A DNA stretch of 64,000 nt from the NCBI GenBank assembly GCA_030435675.1, contig CM059621.1, positions 15,748,001-15,812,000 of the forward strand, written 5' to 3'. Within the stretch, counting starts at the first letter, position 1; each line of letters opens with the position of its first letter. The notes under the pieces were generated by a model that had not been told where the DNA came from, searched no databases, and saw nothing but the letters and a program-made list of their open reading frames with translations. The stretch comes from Steinernema hermaphroditum. Its lineage: Eukaryota > Nematoda > Chromadorea > Rhabditida > Steinernematidae. Of the stretch, positions 35,656-46,884 are shown piece by piece. A program made the translations under genes and the position numbers.

Positions 35656-36229
35656 AAGGGTGGCCCAGAATTACCGTAACACCGAAAATCGATCATATCT
35701 CGAATCGGTGAACGAATTAAAACAAACAACATTTACCGCATGAAAGAACAACAAATACTACAGGGGATATCACAGATTGCGTTTGAAGTGACCACCATAT
35801 GCCGCGATGCAATCCTCAAAACACTTAAAAAATTTGCGCCTTCTTGGATGTCAAATTCTGTATTCTGTTTCCTTCTTCTTTAGATTATTTGGACGCCATA
35901 GTTTTCATTCACAACAGTTTTTTGGTTGTTTGACGCCTTTGACCAGGGAAACTTCTAATGTTGTTGATTGACACAAGAGACGTGACTGAAGAACGACATG
36001 AGCTTTGCAATGATGTCATCTCCATGCGAAATGGTCACTGCGGTCCAAAACGCGGATCCTGTGTAAAACTGCTTGCAAGACCGAGTGGTAAAGTACCGTT
36101 AAAAAGGCGAGGAAGTGAGCAGAAAGAGATGCTGAATTCGAATATCACAGCTAGAAGGCACGATCATTTCACAAAACGACAGACATTGAACGATTGAGAT
36201 CGGCGTCAGAGTAATTCTGGGCCACCCTG
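35656..36229. mobile_element. 574-bp Tc1/mariner-type non-autonomous element
   Basis: The ends are inverted repeats reading AGGGTGGCCCAGAATTAC followed by a weaker match (CNCCGA region), and each end is bordered by TA, the target of Tc1/mariner elements. The interior has a 79-codon ORF (35958-36197) without transposase motifs, so the element is non-autonomous or decayed. The left end has A where the right has C at the first position. Confidence 0.75.
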
Positions 36230-37480
36230 TACTACGAATAAGTCTGTGTCATTCAAATTCGCTCTATCATCAACATTTTTGGAAGCAGATAAGTTTCATC
36301 AAACTTTGTATTTCACGCATATACGCAAAAATCTTAATCATGGACTAGTGCTATCTTTTATCTGTCGATCCTAACAACCCTAGCCACGCTTAAGCATTCG
36401 GAGAAAGGAGAAAGTTTTTGCGTTTTCCTTTATCAAAAAGAAAACATTATATTTCACAACTACTATCGATGTATACCGAAACCACAAGAACATCAGCCAC
36501 TACGGCGTGACTTCGTCCTATTTGTACATATATCAGACGTCCTGCATGGCGTAAGATCGTTAATTAGGGATATAAATCGTGTAACAATCACTGTATACTA
36601 TAGTTTTTTAGTTCCGCAAAATGCGATCAGTATGTTCACATACAAACGGATTGTACAATTTATGTTACAAAAGCCAGTTCTTATAATTTTTGATATTAGT
36701 GTTTACTATCAACCTTTTTTTGCTGCAGCAACATTACTTTTAATTTTCCGAACTGCGAACACTTTGCTAGTTGTTTCAGTCTGAATTATGTGCTCAAACC
36801 TCAGTTCAGACACCATTTAATACACACATCTATCCAAAAGCATGCTTAGGTTCGCCAAATTTTTAACGTGAATCGAGTCAGGATCTTCCGAAACCTGGCG
36901 GATCGTAAGCTAAATCAACTGGTACCTATGTGGCTCCATTTATTTCACAGCTTCTTCTCGATTTTCTCGTAGCTGTAATACTTCCATGCGATAGATGAGA
37001 CTGTGCTGGTCACTTTCCACGTGACCAATTTGTGTCTTTGACACTCAACACTCGTTCTGGGAGCACGGGACCGCTCGATACAGATAGGTGCAGATTTGAT
37101 CGATTGGCGAAAGTCACAACTTGACGAGTAAGTTGTCACCTTTGGGGTGTAATGTATTGGTTCGGACAAGTCGTGTGATGGGTCTATTTTGGGCATTGTG
37201 CTCACTACAAAATCACAGATACAAGAGTGATTTAGTTAAGTCCATTACACTTTTGTTGAAACGACATCCGATCCGTCACCCATCATTCCAAGATTCACCA
37301 TGCACACATTCTCGATTCATGTCTCGACTCTCGCACAGCTTTCATCAGGAAAGGTTTCATAATAGTACTGCATTTGAAAGTTTCAGTTTAGTGCTTTTAA
37401 TCGTAATTTTTGAAGACATCCAGCATTCGTGGAAGGTGAAGGCAGTAATAATGATAAAAGTGAACGGCGAAACATTTTTG
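36230..37480. other. intergenic with one degenerate family copy
   Basis: At about 36470-36590 a weak copy of the retroposon-like family 3' end is visible ('actacggcgtgac', 'tgtacatatatcagacgtc', 'catggcgtaag'). The rest, including a short ORF at 37121-37522, shows no gene signal. Confidence 0.5.
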
Positions 37481-37481
37481 A

Positions 37482-37912
37482 CTGTTCATTGGGCGTTGAG
37501 ACATTTGAGTCCCGGCACTTGAGTCCCGGACATTTGAGTCCCGGACATTTGAGTCCCGGACATTTGAGTCCCGGACATTTGAGTCCCAGACATTTGAGTC
37601 CCAGACACAGAGCTCCGACGAAACGGTAACATCTGTAAACGGCAGAAACGTCCAACGTGAATCATAGCGCATCAAATTGCTAGGCAAATACCCAAGAAGT
37701 TAACTCAAACTCAACCGTTTCGTCGGAGCTTGGTGTCCGGGACTCAAATGTCTGGGACTCAAATGTCCGGGACTCAACTGTCCGGGACTCAAATGTCCGG
37801 GACTCAAGTGCTGGGACTCAAATGTCCGGGACTCAAATGTCCGGGACTCAAGTGCCGGGACTCAAATGTCCGGGACTCAAGTGCCGGGACTCAAATGTCT
37901 CAACGCCGTTCA
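37482..37912. repeat. foldback element built from a 15-bp minisatellite
   Basis: The left arm (about 37495-37610) is a tandem array of the 15-mer CCCGGACATTTGAGT with variants; the right arm (about 37728-37900) is the same array in reverse complement. The inner edges are also inverted: 'gagctccgacgaaacgg' at 37609-37625 pairs with 'ccgtttcgtcggagct' at 37714-37729. The outer edges share 'cgttgagacatttgag'. The single-stranded form would make a hairpin with a stem over 120 bp and a loop of ~90 nt. ORFs here encode only repeats of PGLKC or VRDSN type and are not genes. Confidence 0.9.
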
Positions 37913-38439
37913 TTGAGTGTCCAAATACCCTTTTTTACAACTATAAAAAACGAGCGCAGCGCAAAATTACGATATTTTGGTGGTCCCCCCACGAGGACCT
38001 TTCAAACCCAATGAAATTACGCCGACCATAAATATTAACAGTTCAGCGGTATATGCAATATATGCACAATAGAGCCTGGACTCCGGCCCCGCCCGGGGCG
38101 GGGGGTTCTCGGAGGGAACACTCATAAAAGCATGAAAAGGGAAAATAAAATCCGATTATCCGTTTTTTCAAACCACGGAACTGGAAAAGTGTCTGTTGGA
38201 TAGTCCGATTGGAACGTGCGCCTAAGTACAATGGAAATATCCCTGGGGTCCCACCACGACGTATCGCGACCACAACGGCTACAACCGCTTCCAGTCGTCT
38301 GTGAATGTCCACCTTCCTGCAAGTGTGCAACTCGTAGACAGACATGTCTCGCGCAGCCTTTCAAAAGCAGAGAGCGGAGCGGTCGGACTCAGTCCTTCTT
38401 AGCCGCGAGCGAAACTCGCCGAACTGAATTCTCTTCGGA
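37913..38439 (+). promoter_or_regulatory. 5' flank of the PP1 gene
   Basis: AT-rich up to 38070, then a perfect GC palindrome CCCCGCCCGGGGCGGGG at about 38087-38103, then mixed sequence to the ATG. No TATA box is convincing. A promoter role is inferred from position. Confidence 0.35.
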
Positions 38440-40308
38440 ATGGCCGATTCTAACGGGAAACACGAAGATGTCGCTGTAACCACAGTAAGTGCTCCGTCCT
38501 CTTGTGAATTGCAGTCCTCATTTCAGGCCAAGAACGTCGTAATTCCCTTGGGCACACCGAGCTGCGATGCCAAGAAGCCTCATCCGAGCGAGGAGATCAA
38601 GAAGATCGCCCAGCGACTTCGTCAACACGCTCTGAAGCCGAAGGCGGCGAAGCTGACGGTGGAGGAAGTGGCGACGGTGGTGATGCGTGTTCGCGAACAG
38701 CTAATGAAGGACTCGTCAATGGTGCAGCCCGAGATTCCGATCAACGTCGTTGGTGACATCCACGGCCAATTTGCAGATCTTTGCGCCATTTTTGACCTGA
38801 TTGGCGATCCTCCCCAACAGTGAGCGTCCTGCTTTGTGCTTCAGATAAATGTTGCCTGTTCTAGGAGATATTTGTTCCTGGGGGATTACGTCGATCGCGG
38901 TCCCTTCTCAACGGAAACGGTCGTTCTCCTCTTCTGCTACAAACTGCTGTATCCGAACGACGTCTTCCTGCTGAGAGGAAACCATGAAACGCGAGTTATC
39001 AACAAGTACGAACTCTCTCATTGCTACGGTAAAATGCATATCTACTCTTAGGGTGTACGGATTTTGGCACGAAATAGCGAGAAGGTACTCTGTGGAGCTG
39101 TGGGAGCTTTTCCAGCTTACCTTCAATTGTCTTCCCCTCTGTGGACGCATCAGTCAGCGCGTTTTCTGCATGCACGGTGGCATCTCTCGGGATATGACGT
39201 CCTGGAAACAGTTTATGAACCACAAGAAACCCCTGGAGATTCCGGATTTCGGCATTTTCTGCGACCTTCTTTGGGCCGACCCCGATCCCGAGGTGACGGG
39301 CTACAGGGATAGTCCACGAGGTATCTCATGCTTGTTCGGAGAGGACGCTGTACGAGAGTTTTGCAAGTCCATGGACATCGATATTATCGTTAGAGCTCAC
39401 CAAGTGAGTGCCCGTGAACGGCCAGTGGATCAGAGGTTACATTTAGGTTGTTCAAGACGGCTACGAATTCTTCGCAGGTCGCAAGCTGATTACCATCTTC
39501 TCGGCACCTTTCTACTGTGGCCAGTTCGATAACGCCGCCGCCATTCTCGTCATCGACGCGGATTTCAAGTGCTCTTTCAAGATCCGTCGGCCGACTGACC
39601 ATAACTGGAAGAAGCAAAAGCCGAAGCGTACGCATTTCTTCGTAGATCAGTTTAATGAGCGACCTTGTTAAGGCGCGAGTAAACCGAAGGGTCGGATTAT
39701 AGCTTCAGTCGATACGGAAGACGACGAACAAGAAGACAGCGAAGTGAACAACAACACCGAAGACAGTATTGCGGACGATACCGAGGAAGAGACTCCAATC
39801 GCTATAGTAACGAAGAAGGGCGCCAAGGGCATCAAGGAGGGTGCGCAGAAGCCGCCGAACAAGTCGAGGGAGGAATCTGAATCGTCGGCAAAACTCTTCA
39901 ACAACAAAAAGAAGTCAAGGATAGACAGCATTAAGGAGACTGTGAAATCGAGCAAGGCTCTAATCACCCAAGAGACGGTAATCTAGCTCAAACGCGGTCC
40001 ATATAAGATTCTCGTTCCAGGATGAAGACGTCAACGAGGACCTTCCAATATCGACAATCAAGCGTGCTCAGCGAGCCAAGTCCAATTCGAGCAATGCTCC
40101 CCGAGAGAATTCAGAAGAGACTGCGCAAACCGAAAAAACTGAGAAGACGGAACCAACCTCCGAGAGGGCGCCCAACAATTTGGAGAAAACGCAGGAGAAC
40201 GCAGAAGGAGCCAATAAGAAACGCGAAAGCGGACATGATAAGTCTCAGAAAAGGACTGGGTCGGGTAAGAACAAAGACACAAAAAAATCTGCAGAAGGCT
40301 GTTCTTGA
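38440..40308 (+). CDS. PP1-family Ser/Thr phosphatase with long charged tail
   Basis: Metal-dependent phosphoprotein phosphatase of the PP1 group. Exons: 38440-38484, 38527-38819, 38865-39005, 39052-39403, 39447-39666, 39709-39977, 40021-40308; introns are all 42-46 nt and phases agree, giving 535 residues. Catalytic motifs are in order: GDIHG (91-95), GDYVDRG (119-125), RGNHE (150-154), HGG (201-203), RAHQ (274-277), then [11 protein letters not shown] (296-306). PP1 usually reads SAPNYCGEFDN, so Asn is replaced by Phe at 299. Residues ~351-535 form a Lys/Glu/Ser-rich low-complexity tail absent from canonical PP1 (~330 residues). A TAA in frame at 39669-39671 lies inside the fifth intron; if that intron were retained the protein would end at 351. 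Nematodes have many divergent, often sperm-enriched PP1 paralogues; that role is inferred. Confidence 0.92.
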
Positions 40309-41290
40309 TGTTAGCTTTGATGCTGCTTTCGAACGAGCAATACATTCTTCGCCCTTTATTTTGTCTCAAGTGTGCTCCCAATGGGATGTGCTCCAACCCT
40401 GTATTTATTAGATTTATTGGATACATTGAACAATCGTTACGTTTCATACCCAGGTTGTTCACTGCACGGACGGTCTAAAAGTGACGAAACTAAGAACTCG
40501 AAGAATGGGCGTTCTACTTTGAAAAGAAGAGGACCACCAATGAACCGTTCGGGAGAATGGTCTAGAAGATGGTTTCTACTTTCGCTCCGGTCTTTGTTCA
40601 GCCCTTCTTTATCTCTTCATTCTTTGCGAGCGTCTCAGAGGAGAGCATCTTGTTGAATGCAAAGATGGCGATGATATGCTCGTTGACGCTTTGCTGGCCC
40701 TTGAAGTAGTCGTTAATCGAGACTATCTCCCTTCTATGGCATTCATGGTATCAAAAAGTCTAAAACGTATCGAAAACGAATGTCTCCATTGCCTACAGTA
40801 ATCTACTGGCAATTAACAGCATGCCTTAGAACAATTTCACAAGGTCAAATTACAGTAAGCCTTCATTAAACAACGCTTTTAAACAATATTCAATTCCGCC
40901 CTTGTATGCTTTCTCGTTACTGTAGACCAAACCAAAGAAGCGGTTTGTCACAGTAGCCTTTTACCAGCATCAACGACCCGATAGCGATCAGGGCTCCATC
41001 TCGTTTCTAACCAAAGAAACCTTTTCTGCGAACTATTGGGGCGCTCCCGATGCTATAAATATCGTACTAACCCATTGGAAAGAATAGCATTTATTAACGG
41101 CGTCCATGCATCATCGAGTTTCCGCCTGTCCTTCCAGTTTCTCAGAGATCGTTCTCCGATTGTTGCAACAAGGAAGTGTTCCCGAGCGGTCGGCAAAGAA
41201 CACCTCCGACACGAGAGGGCGCCCTGCAGAGATTCAATTGCTGATAGCGCTAATGAAAGGTAACGAGCGACTCCTCCGCTACTTGAGTGA
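40309..41290. other. intergenic, no gene seen
   Basis: 3' flank of the PP1 gene. No AATAAA close to the stop was found. Short ORFs near 40372-40656 show no domain. Confidence 0.5.
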
Positions 41291-41602
41291 TCGACGCCGA
41301 CGTCAAGGAGTGAAGGTGAATGAGAACCGGTTTTGCGATTTTTGGAAAAAGGAGCGCTCCGCGACAGCGCAATTAATAAAAAAGTCGATTCGAGAGGCGC
41401 CGTTCAGAGGTCGAACGTTGAAAAAAGCGTCCCCTCGCAGCGAAAACAAGCCCGTATTGCTCATCATCAACATGAAGAGGAAAGCGGCCTGCAGATTAAC
41501 AAAGATTCTGGCGACCGAAAAACGTCCATTCTACTGCACGGTGATGAAATTGAGCAAGTCGAAGCGATCGTTTATCTCCGACAGGAAGTCAGGCTGAGAT
41601 GA
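41291..41602 (+). pseudogene. decayed reverse-transcriptase fragment
   Basis: In the frame ending at 41602 the last ~45 codons read like the C-terminal palm/thumb border of a non-LTR reverse transcriptase: a 'GLQIN' block, then 'LHGDEIEQVEAIVYLRQEV', comparable to the usual pattern of a target strand followed by 'YLG'. The Gly of YLG is replaced by Arg and no RT catalytic YxDD is present upstream; other frames overlap with broken reading. The fragment is probably an old truncated retrotransposon. Confidence 0.45.
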
Positions 41603-41683
41603 AATAGTCAACCGAGGACAATCCACATACGGACATCAAATTGATAACTACAAAAATTATTATTTGTTCTAAAGTAATCTCAC

Positions 41684-42111
41684 AAGGGACCCTCACAAAG
41701 TGACCTACGCCGACTGAAATGAAATTTGTGCAAATGAAATTGTATACAGTTCCAAACCGTGCAAAACAATAGGAGAGAAGTAGCAACAAAGGAGACGCCC
41801 GCGGTACATCGTGCGCGATTTGAAACTGCATAGAAAGATGAGTACGCGTACTCCCCAGAGAACCCAGATGGCAATAATACAAACTTTCTGACCTCGTTTA
41901 GGTACTCCAGTACTAGGGATGCACCGGCACGAAAAAAAAACCGGCACCGGAATTCCGGCGTAAAAAAAGTCGGAAAACCGGAACCGGGTGCATCCCTATC
42001 CAGTATCCCTATACACACATAATATTCTGGGGATTTCTTGTTCTCCTGAAAGCCTATCATACTGTATAAATTTCATTTCAATTGGCGTGGGACACTTTGT
42101 GAGGGTCCCTT
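41684..42111. mobile_element. ~428-bp MITE with inverted ends
   Basis: The ends are inverted repeats: AAGGGACCCTCACAAAGTG at 41684-41702 and its complement at about 42093-42111; a weaker match continues through 'TGAAATGAAATTT'. No transposase is encoded. It is interrupted by a smaller element at 41915-41998. Confidence 0.7.
41915..41998. mobile_element. 84-bp hAT-like MITE nested in the larger MITE
   Basis: The termini are TAGGGATGCACCGG and its complement CCGGGTGCATCCCTA-like, flanked by tccagtac (41907-41914) and tccagtat (41999-42006), an 8-bp duplication with one mismatch. TIRs of the type (C/T)AGGGNTG with 8-bp duplications fit hAT elements. The interior is CCGG-rich with A runs. Confidence 0.65.
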
Positions 42112-43861
42112 ATCAGTCTCAAAATTCGCTTATCCACTTATTTATCTTCCATCTCTAAACGGATTATCATAATCACTTGATTCTCTGTCTGTTATCAAAA
42201 ATATATATCAAAAATTGGTTTACAAAGTATCCTACAATAAAAATGATCGGCAGAAAGCTAGAATTTCCTAGAGTAAGATAATGTCAAACTGGCTATTAGG
42301 TCAGACAAGGCAAGGTTGAGTGGCTCAGATGGCTCATCACGAGGTTCACTACCCTAACAACAGAACCACTCCAAATACTAGGCTTTGCAAAGAGTTCCAT
42401 GCCTTCTGGGAGCTGTGGCAATCAAATAATAATTATTAAGTTCAGCAGTGCATGTGTCATATCTCATCTCACAAACCAAGTATGTCTCATCAAAGTTGTC
42501 AAATTTTTTAAATGGAGCTTAATAGAAAATGATATTACAGTCAAGTATCCTTCTAACATATCAGAGATAAGTAAAGTGACCTCAAGAGTAGTATAAACTC
42601 TCAATGTGGGACATTTGGACAAGTATCCAAGCATTTCAGCCCGTCTTAAGATTAAAAGAAGTTGTAGTAGTCGAAAAGTAGTCGAATCTTGTTTTGGACT
42701 ACAAGACCAAAAATACGTGTGTACGAAAATACGTAAAAATATAGATTATCTTTTCACTATCAGAAAGGCACATTTGGAAGTGCCATCGATAATTCCAAAG
42801 CACAAAAATTCTAAATAAAAGAAATCAATAAAACAAGACGTTCAGATGTTTGATGCACAGAAATTTCGATTGTTTGAGAAAAAGACCAGCTAAAGAGACC
42901 CGCTAAACTTAGGTAAAACGGGTAACTACGTACAGGCATTAATAGCTAAATAAAAGTTTAAGTCTCAACCTAAATCAAGCCGGGATTTGCCTAAGCCACC
43001 AAAACAACAGGCCTGTAGCCAAACCTTGAATGAGGCTAAAGAATCAATATTTCCTGTCATTACAAAATTCGATCAATCAAACAAAACAAGCAGTTTTTCG
43101 ATGCACAAAAATTCCGACTCGCCATTGTGTCGAAGGCAGTTAAACCTCCGCAAAGGGTTCATAAGCTCACCTCATCAAGGCTTTTCAACTTCGAAACTCC
43201 AGACAAAAACTCGAGACATATCACTCTTTTCTAAAAGCAGAGTGAGACACATTTGGAAGATAAACGATTTCTAGTGTCTGGAATGGGTCCTGACACGACT
43301 GTTTCCCATTGCATCGTTTGCCCTTGTTTACCGTTCTGTCTACTGTCTGGATTGTTGTTCAGTGTTTCCTGTCATCGCAAAAATTCGAAATAAAGGAAAA
43401 GCGATGGCAAAAAATTCACGTGAAAAGCTGCTTTAAGTGACTCTGCAGGAATATAGATGTATGAAGTCTTATTGTACAAAAATAATGTAGACTAGATTAG
43501 ACTAAATAGTAAATTAGCGAAAATGTATTCGATTCATGAAATAAAGCCTTAGAAAGTCGCAAAATTGAATACGTGTCGCGCCCGAACAGCTCAAATCTCA
43601 ACTCAACTCAAGAAGCTCAAAACGGCATGTATAGACAAAAGCCCGTATAAACGAAACATCGTGTGAAACGGATTGTATAGTCACATATCTCGCTTCCAAA
43701 AAACGTCCGACCTTGACTGATCTCACCCGTGCCATCAGCGATCGGATGTCCGCCTCGCTCCTCTGATGGTCAGACGAACAAGTGACCTTTGCTGACCATC
43801 TTCGCTAAAAAACGATCCCATCACTGTCAGTTTCTTGTCAGTCACGTCGGTCTCCAGCGCT
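42112..43861. other. intergenic, no gene seen
   Basis: AT-rich DNA. Here the complement CAAAAAT of the common heptamer is frequent on the plus strand. ORFs near 42399-42818 and 42987-43274 have no splice or family support. A tRNA-like A box (tggctcagatgg) at ~42320 lacks the rest of a tRNA. Confidence 0.5.
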
Positions 43862-46000
43862 ATGTCCGTTCTCAGAATACTGCTCCTTCTGTTCGTGTAT
43901 TCAACGAGCATCTCAGCCGAGTGTAACTGTAGCTGCGCCAACGACCAGTCACCGAAGACGCGAGAGCAATATATGGAACCCCAGGTGGAGCCCGAGTCTT
44001 CCGGATTGGAAATCGTTCAAGGTTAGTGCACAGACGAATAGAGTGTTAAGATGGTAATCTTGACCTGGAGTGAGCATTTTGGATTTGGCGCAAGGATCAT
44101 TCACATAAACAGCAAAAATAAGTATTTAGAGGGTTAACCAACCTTCCAAAAATTCATTTTGTTATTGTATTTTGTAGGGAATGTTATGGGTTGCGACAAA
44201 AATATGCTGACTCGTATTGTTCATTTCTCATTGAAAAGTTATGAGTGATTTAGTTTCACCGTCGAATACGCACATCCCAGCATAACAACCACCTAATAAA
44301 GGAACGAGTATTTTCGTTCACCGATTACATAATAACACCTTAAACGAAGCTACCACGACTACAGGTGTCACACTTCGGGCTCGCTTTAAATCTTAAATTC
44401 CAAATCTCAGACACATCAAGTGTTGTTTTAATTTCGAAATCTGGTCAGTCCAGGCCTGTCCGCTGTAAAAAAACAGTCTATTTCTTGCATAATCTTATGC
44501 ACTCCGAATACGAACTGGGTTTCAACGATTCCAGGACAGGACCACCACTTTAAGAACCGCTTTCTTCTCGATTCCATCTCTAAAGCACTTAACCTTTCAA
44601 CCTAGATTCTATAGCCAAAAGTTTAGACCAAAGCTATGCGCAAATAAAGAGTGTGGTGCTCTCTCAAATCTCCAGGCATACTTCTAAACATTGACAGACC
44701 ATATACAAAATGGCTATTGAGATCGTTTCGCTCACTTGCTCACCCAATATGTATGACTTCAACTACTAATGTCTGCAAATAATGATGGAAAAATGGCTAT
44801 GGAACATCAATTTGTGATATGTCAGATATATGCAAATGGCACTCGTGGCCGCTGGCCGTGTCATTCTGTCAATGCAAATGCGCAGCGAAGGTATAAGAAG
44901 CTATGCCCATGGGAAAATTAAATGTGGAAAGAGGCATTATCACCTATAATCTGTATGTTCCTACAGGGTGTACCATAAATACTGTAAGTGGTAAAAATAG
45001 CCACAACTATCCATTTTATGCATCAAACGACCCGTTTTATATAACATTTGAAAGCGCAGTAAATTCGATTGCGGAACGGTCTTCTTCGGAAACCATTTTT
45101 TCTGGATAACAGCGAATAAATACCAGCGAAAAACACATTTTCTACACCAAAAAGAAGCGACAAACACGAATAAAGCAATTGCGGCGAGCGAAAATGCGGA
45201 AAAGCTTTAAAAAAATTATGAATTCGGACGACTTACAGTATTTATGGTACACCCTGTAGTTCCCAGCAATGATTGTAAAGATGTGTGTCAATGGGCTTTG
45301 CCCACAATTATAGACCTATCCATAACTAACTAAAGATCACACCAAATTCTTTCGAAATTTTGAAATCCAAACAAAGGCCACAGGAATCCTCCAGTTGATG
45401 GCGCACGGCGATCACACAGGCCGAGCCTGAGAGCCAAGCGGAGTGACCAGTTGACTTACGCTTCCGGTGAACGCCAGTAAAAGAGAGCAATCGGGTGCAG
45501 TGCGGTAATAAACATTATTTTAATTGGTGGAACATGTCCACTATTTTATAGTCAGCTCTGTTTCAGAGGAACTCACCACAACCGCGAAACCCTCTACCAC
45601 TACCACTGAAGATATCACCCGCCGGCCCATCTCAAATCCAGCCTCAATTCCCCTCCAGCCGCTGTTTGAGGAAGAGCCCTTCGTGTGCGTCCCCAACGCT
45701 CCTTGCTACAAAGACGCCGACTGTGACGGCGGAAGGTGCGTAGGGTTAGCGGTGGGAACGTGCAAGTGCAACTGCTTCTCGTTCATGATGTGCGGAAGCG
45801 ACAAAGGCTGTGGAGGACTCAGAGGCTCCTGCAACCTACGGAACTACAAATGCGACTGCTTGAGCGCGTACACGAAGAACGGATTCGTGAGCCTCTTCCA
45901 GGCCCTCGCAACGTTCTGCAATATCAAGCAGTGTGATGGAGAAAATTTCGAGAGAGAATGCTTCGGGATGCCCTGTAACGCTGGCCAATGCATGTGTTAA
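43862..46000 (+). CDS. small secreted Cys-rich protein
   Basis: Two exons, 43862-44021 and 45567-46000, joined in phase 1, encode 197 residues. Residues 1-~18 (MSVLRILLLLFVYSTSISA) form a clear signal peptide, followed by a CNCSC cluster, a Thr/Pro/Glu-rich linker (TTTT, RRPISNP) and a C-terminal region with about 20 cysteines (CYKDADC, CKCNC, CNLRNYKCDC, ending CMC). The spacing is not that of ShK, EGF or Kunitz domains that I know; the function is unknown and probably extracellular. The 1545-nt intron holds a MITE (44964-45256). AATAAA at 46107-46112 fits as polyA signal. The ATG was chosen because it starts the signal peptide. Confidence 0.75.
44964..45256. mobile_element. 293-bp MITE with perfect 26-bp TIRs, TA duplication
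   Basis: The ends are exact inverted repeats starting CAGGGTGTACCATAAATACT and continuing TGTAAGT-like to 26 nt, flanked by TA on both sides. Ends of the CAGGGTGT type are shared with the maT element at 59907-61204 (CAGGGTGTCAAG), but the repeats differ after 8 nt. No intact ORF. The perfect TIRs suggest recent movement. Confidence 0.85.
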
Positions 46001-46106
46001 TCTGATCCTCATCCACTTGTTGCTAGATATAAATTAGTGAGTTGAACTTTCAGTGGGGGAATCCCAATCCCTTCGCAACATACACTGTGTTCCAGGGATG
46101 GGCGGA

Positions 46107-46112
46107 AATAAA
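46107..46112 (+). terminator. polyadenylation signal of the Cys-rich gene
   Basis: AATAAA 107 nt after the TAA at 45998-46000. Confidence 0.55.
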
Positions 46113-46884
46113 ATTCTGTAAAACGGAAACGGAATTTTTTTTGTGTCACACTTTCGTTCGTCTTGGCATCTCGACATTACATCTAGTTTTTGTACCTGTG
46201 TGCTGAGTTTCTCTATTTGGAAGTAGGACGTTCTGAGTTCAAAAACTGCTTCAAATGCATTTTTCACAATTTGCCCTGTAGTCCACGTTACAATTTGCTT
46301 TCTATCAAAGCATCGGATAGCTTGCCTTCAATTGATTGATGACTCTCAGAGAAAATGCGTTTTTTTACGCTGGAAGGGCCATTTTTGACCCAAAATGACA
46401 GTCCGTAGAAATGGATAAACTTTTATACCAATGCAATATTACAGTCTGTGCGCCTTTGCGCAATCTTCTGAAAACCGTTGGAGATTTGCCTACAACAACG
46501 GTTGTAGTCATGGCGAACCCTGACTTGTCTTTGGCTATGGATCATTTCGAGAGTATTCCATTTGCTTTTATTCACCGATTTTCGTTTTTTTTTTTTTTTT
46601 GCTGTTTTCCAACTCCAAACACTACTTTGCCGGGGGATGTTCTCCCGATCCAGAAGCCAAAAAATGAATGTCGAATGATAATCGCGGTGGAAAAACCGTT
46701 GCCGTTTCTACAAATAAGGGCGAAGCGTTTCGGGACCCGTTTCGGACTCGTGATTCCCTAATCCAAGCGAGTCCGGAGTGACTCCCCCAATGCCAGTGAA
46801 ATCTATTTCATGAGTACATGGGTCTGGCAGCACTTTGGTGACTAAACAGACACCGTTGTCTGCGACCAACAGACAGCAAGAACG

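Noticed and set aside
37383..38031. Protein-coding ORFs with PGLKC or VRDSN repeats
   Set aside because: They are translations of a 15-bp minisatellite, open in several frames and on both strands.
39642..39708. 67-nt alternative intron bypassing the PP1 stop
   Set aside because: The donor at 39642 is phase 0, but the acceptor at 39708 would shift the frame; the 42-nt intron from 39667 keeps it.
41106..41597. 163-codon ORF as an extra PP1 tail exon
   Set aside because: The PP1 frame already ends cleanly at 40308, and this ORF overlaps the RT-like frame; no connecting splice sites fit.
42315..42350. tRNA-like A box followed by ggttca
   Set aside because: The two boxes are too close together for a tRNA and no cloverleaf forms.
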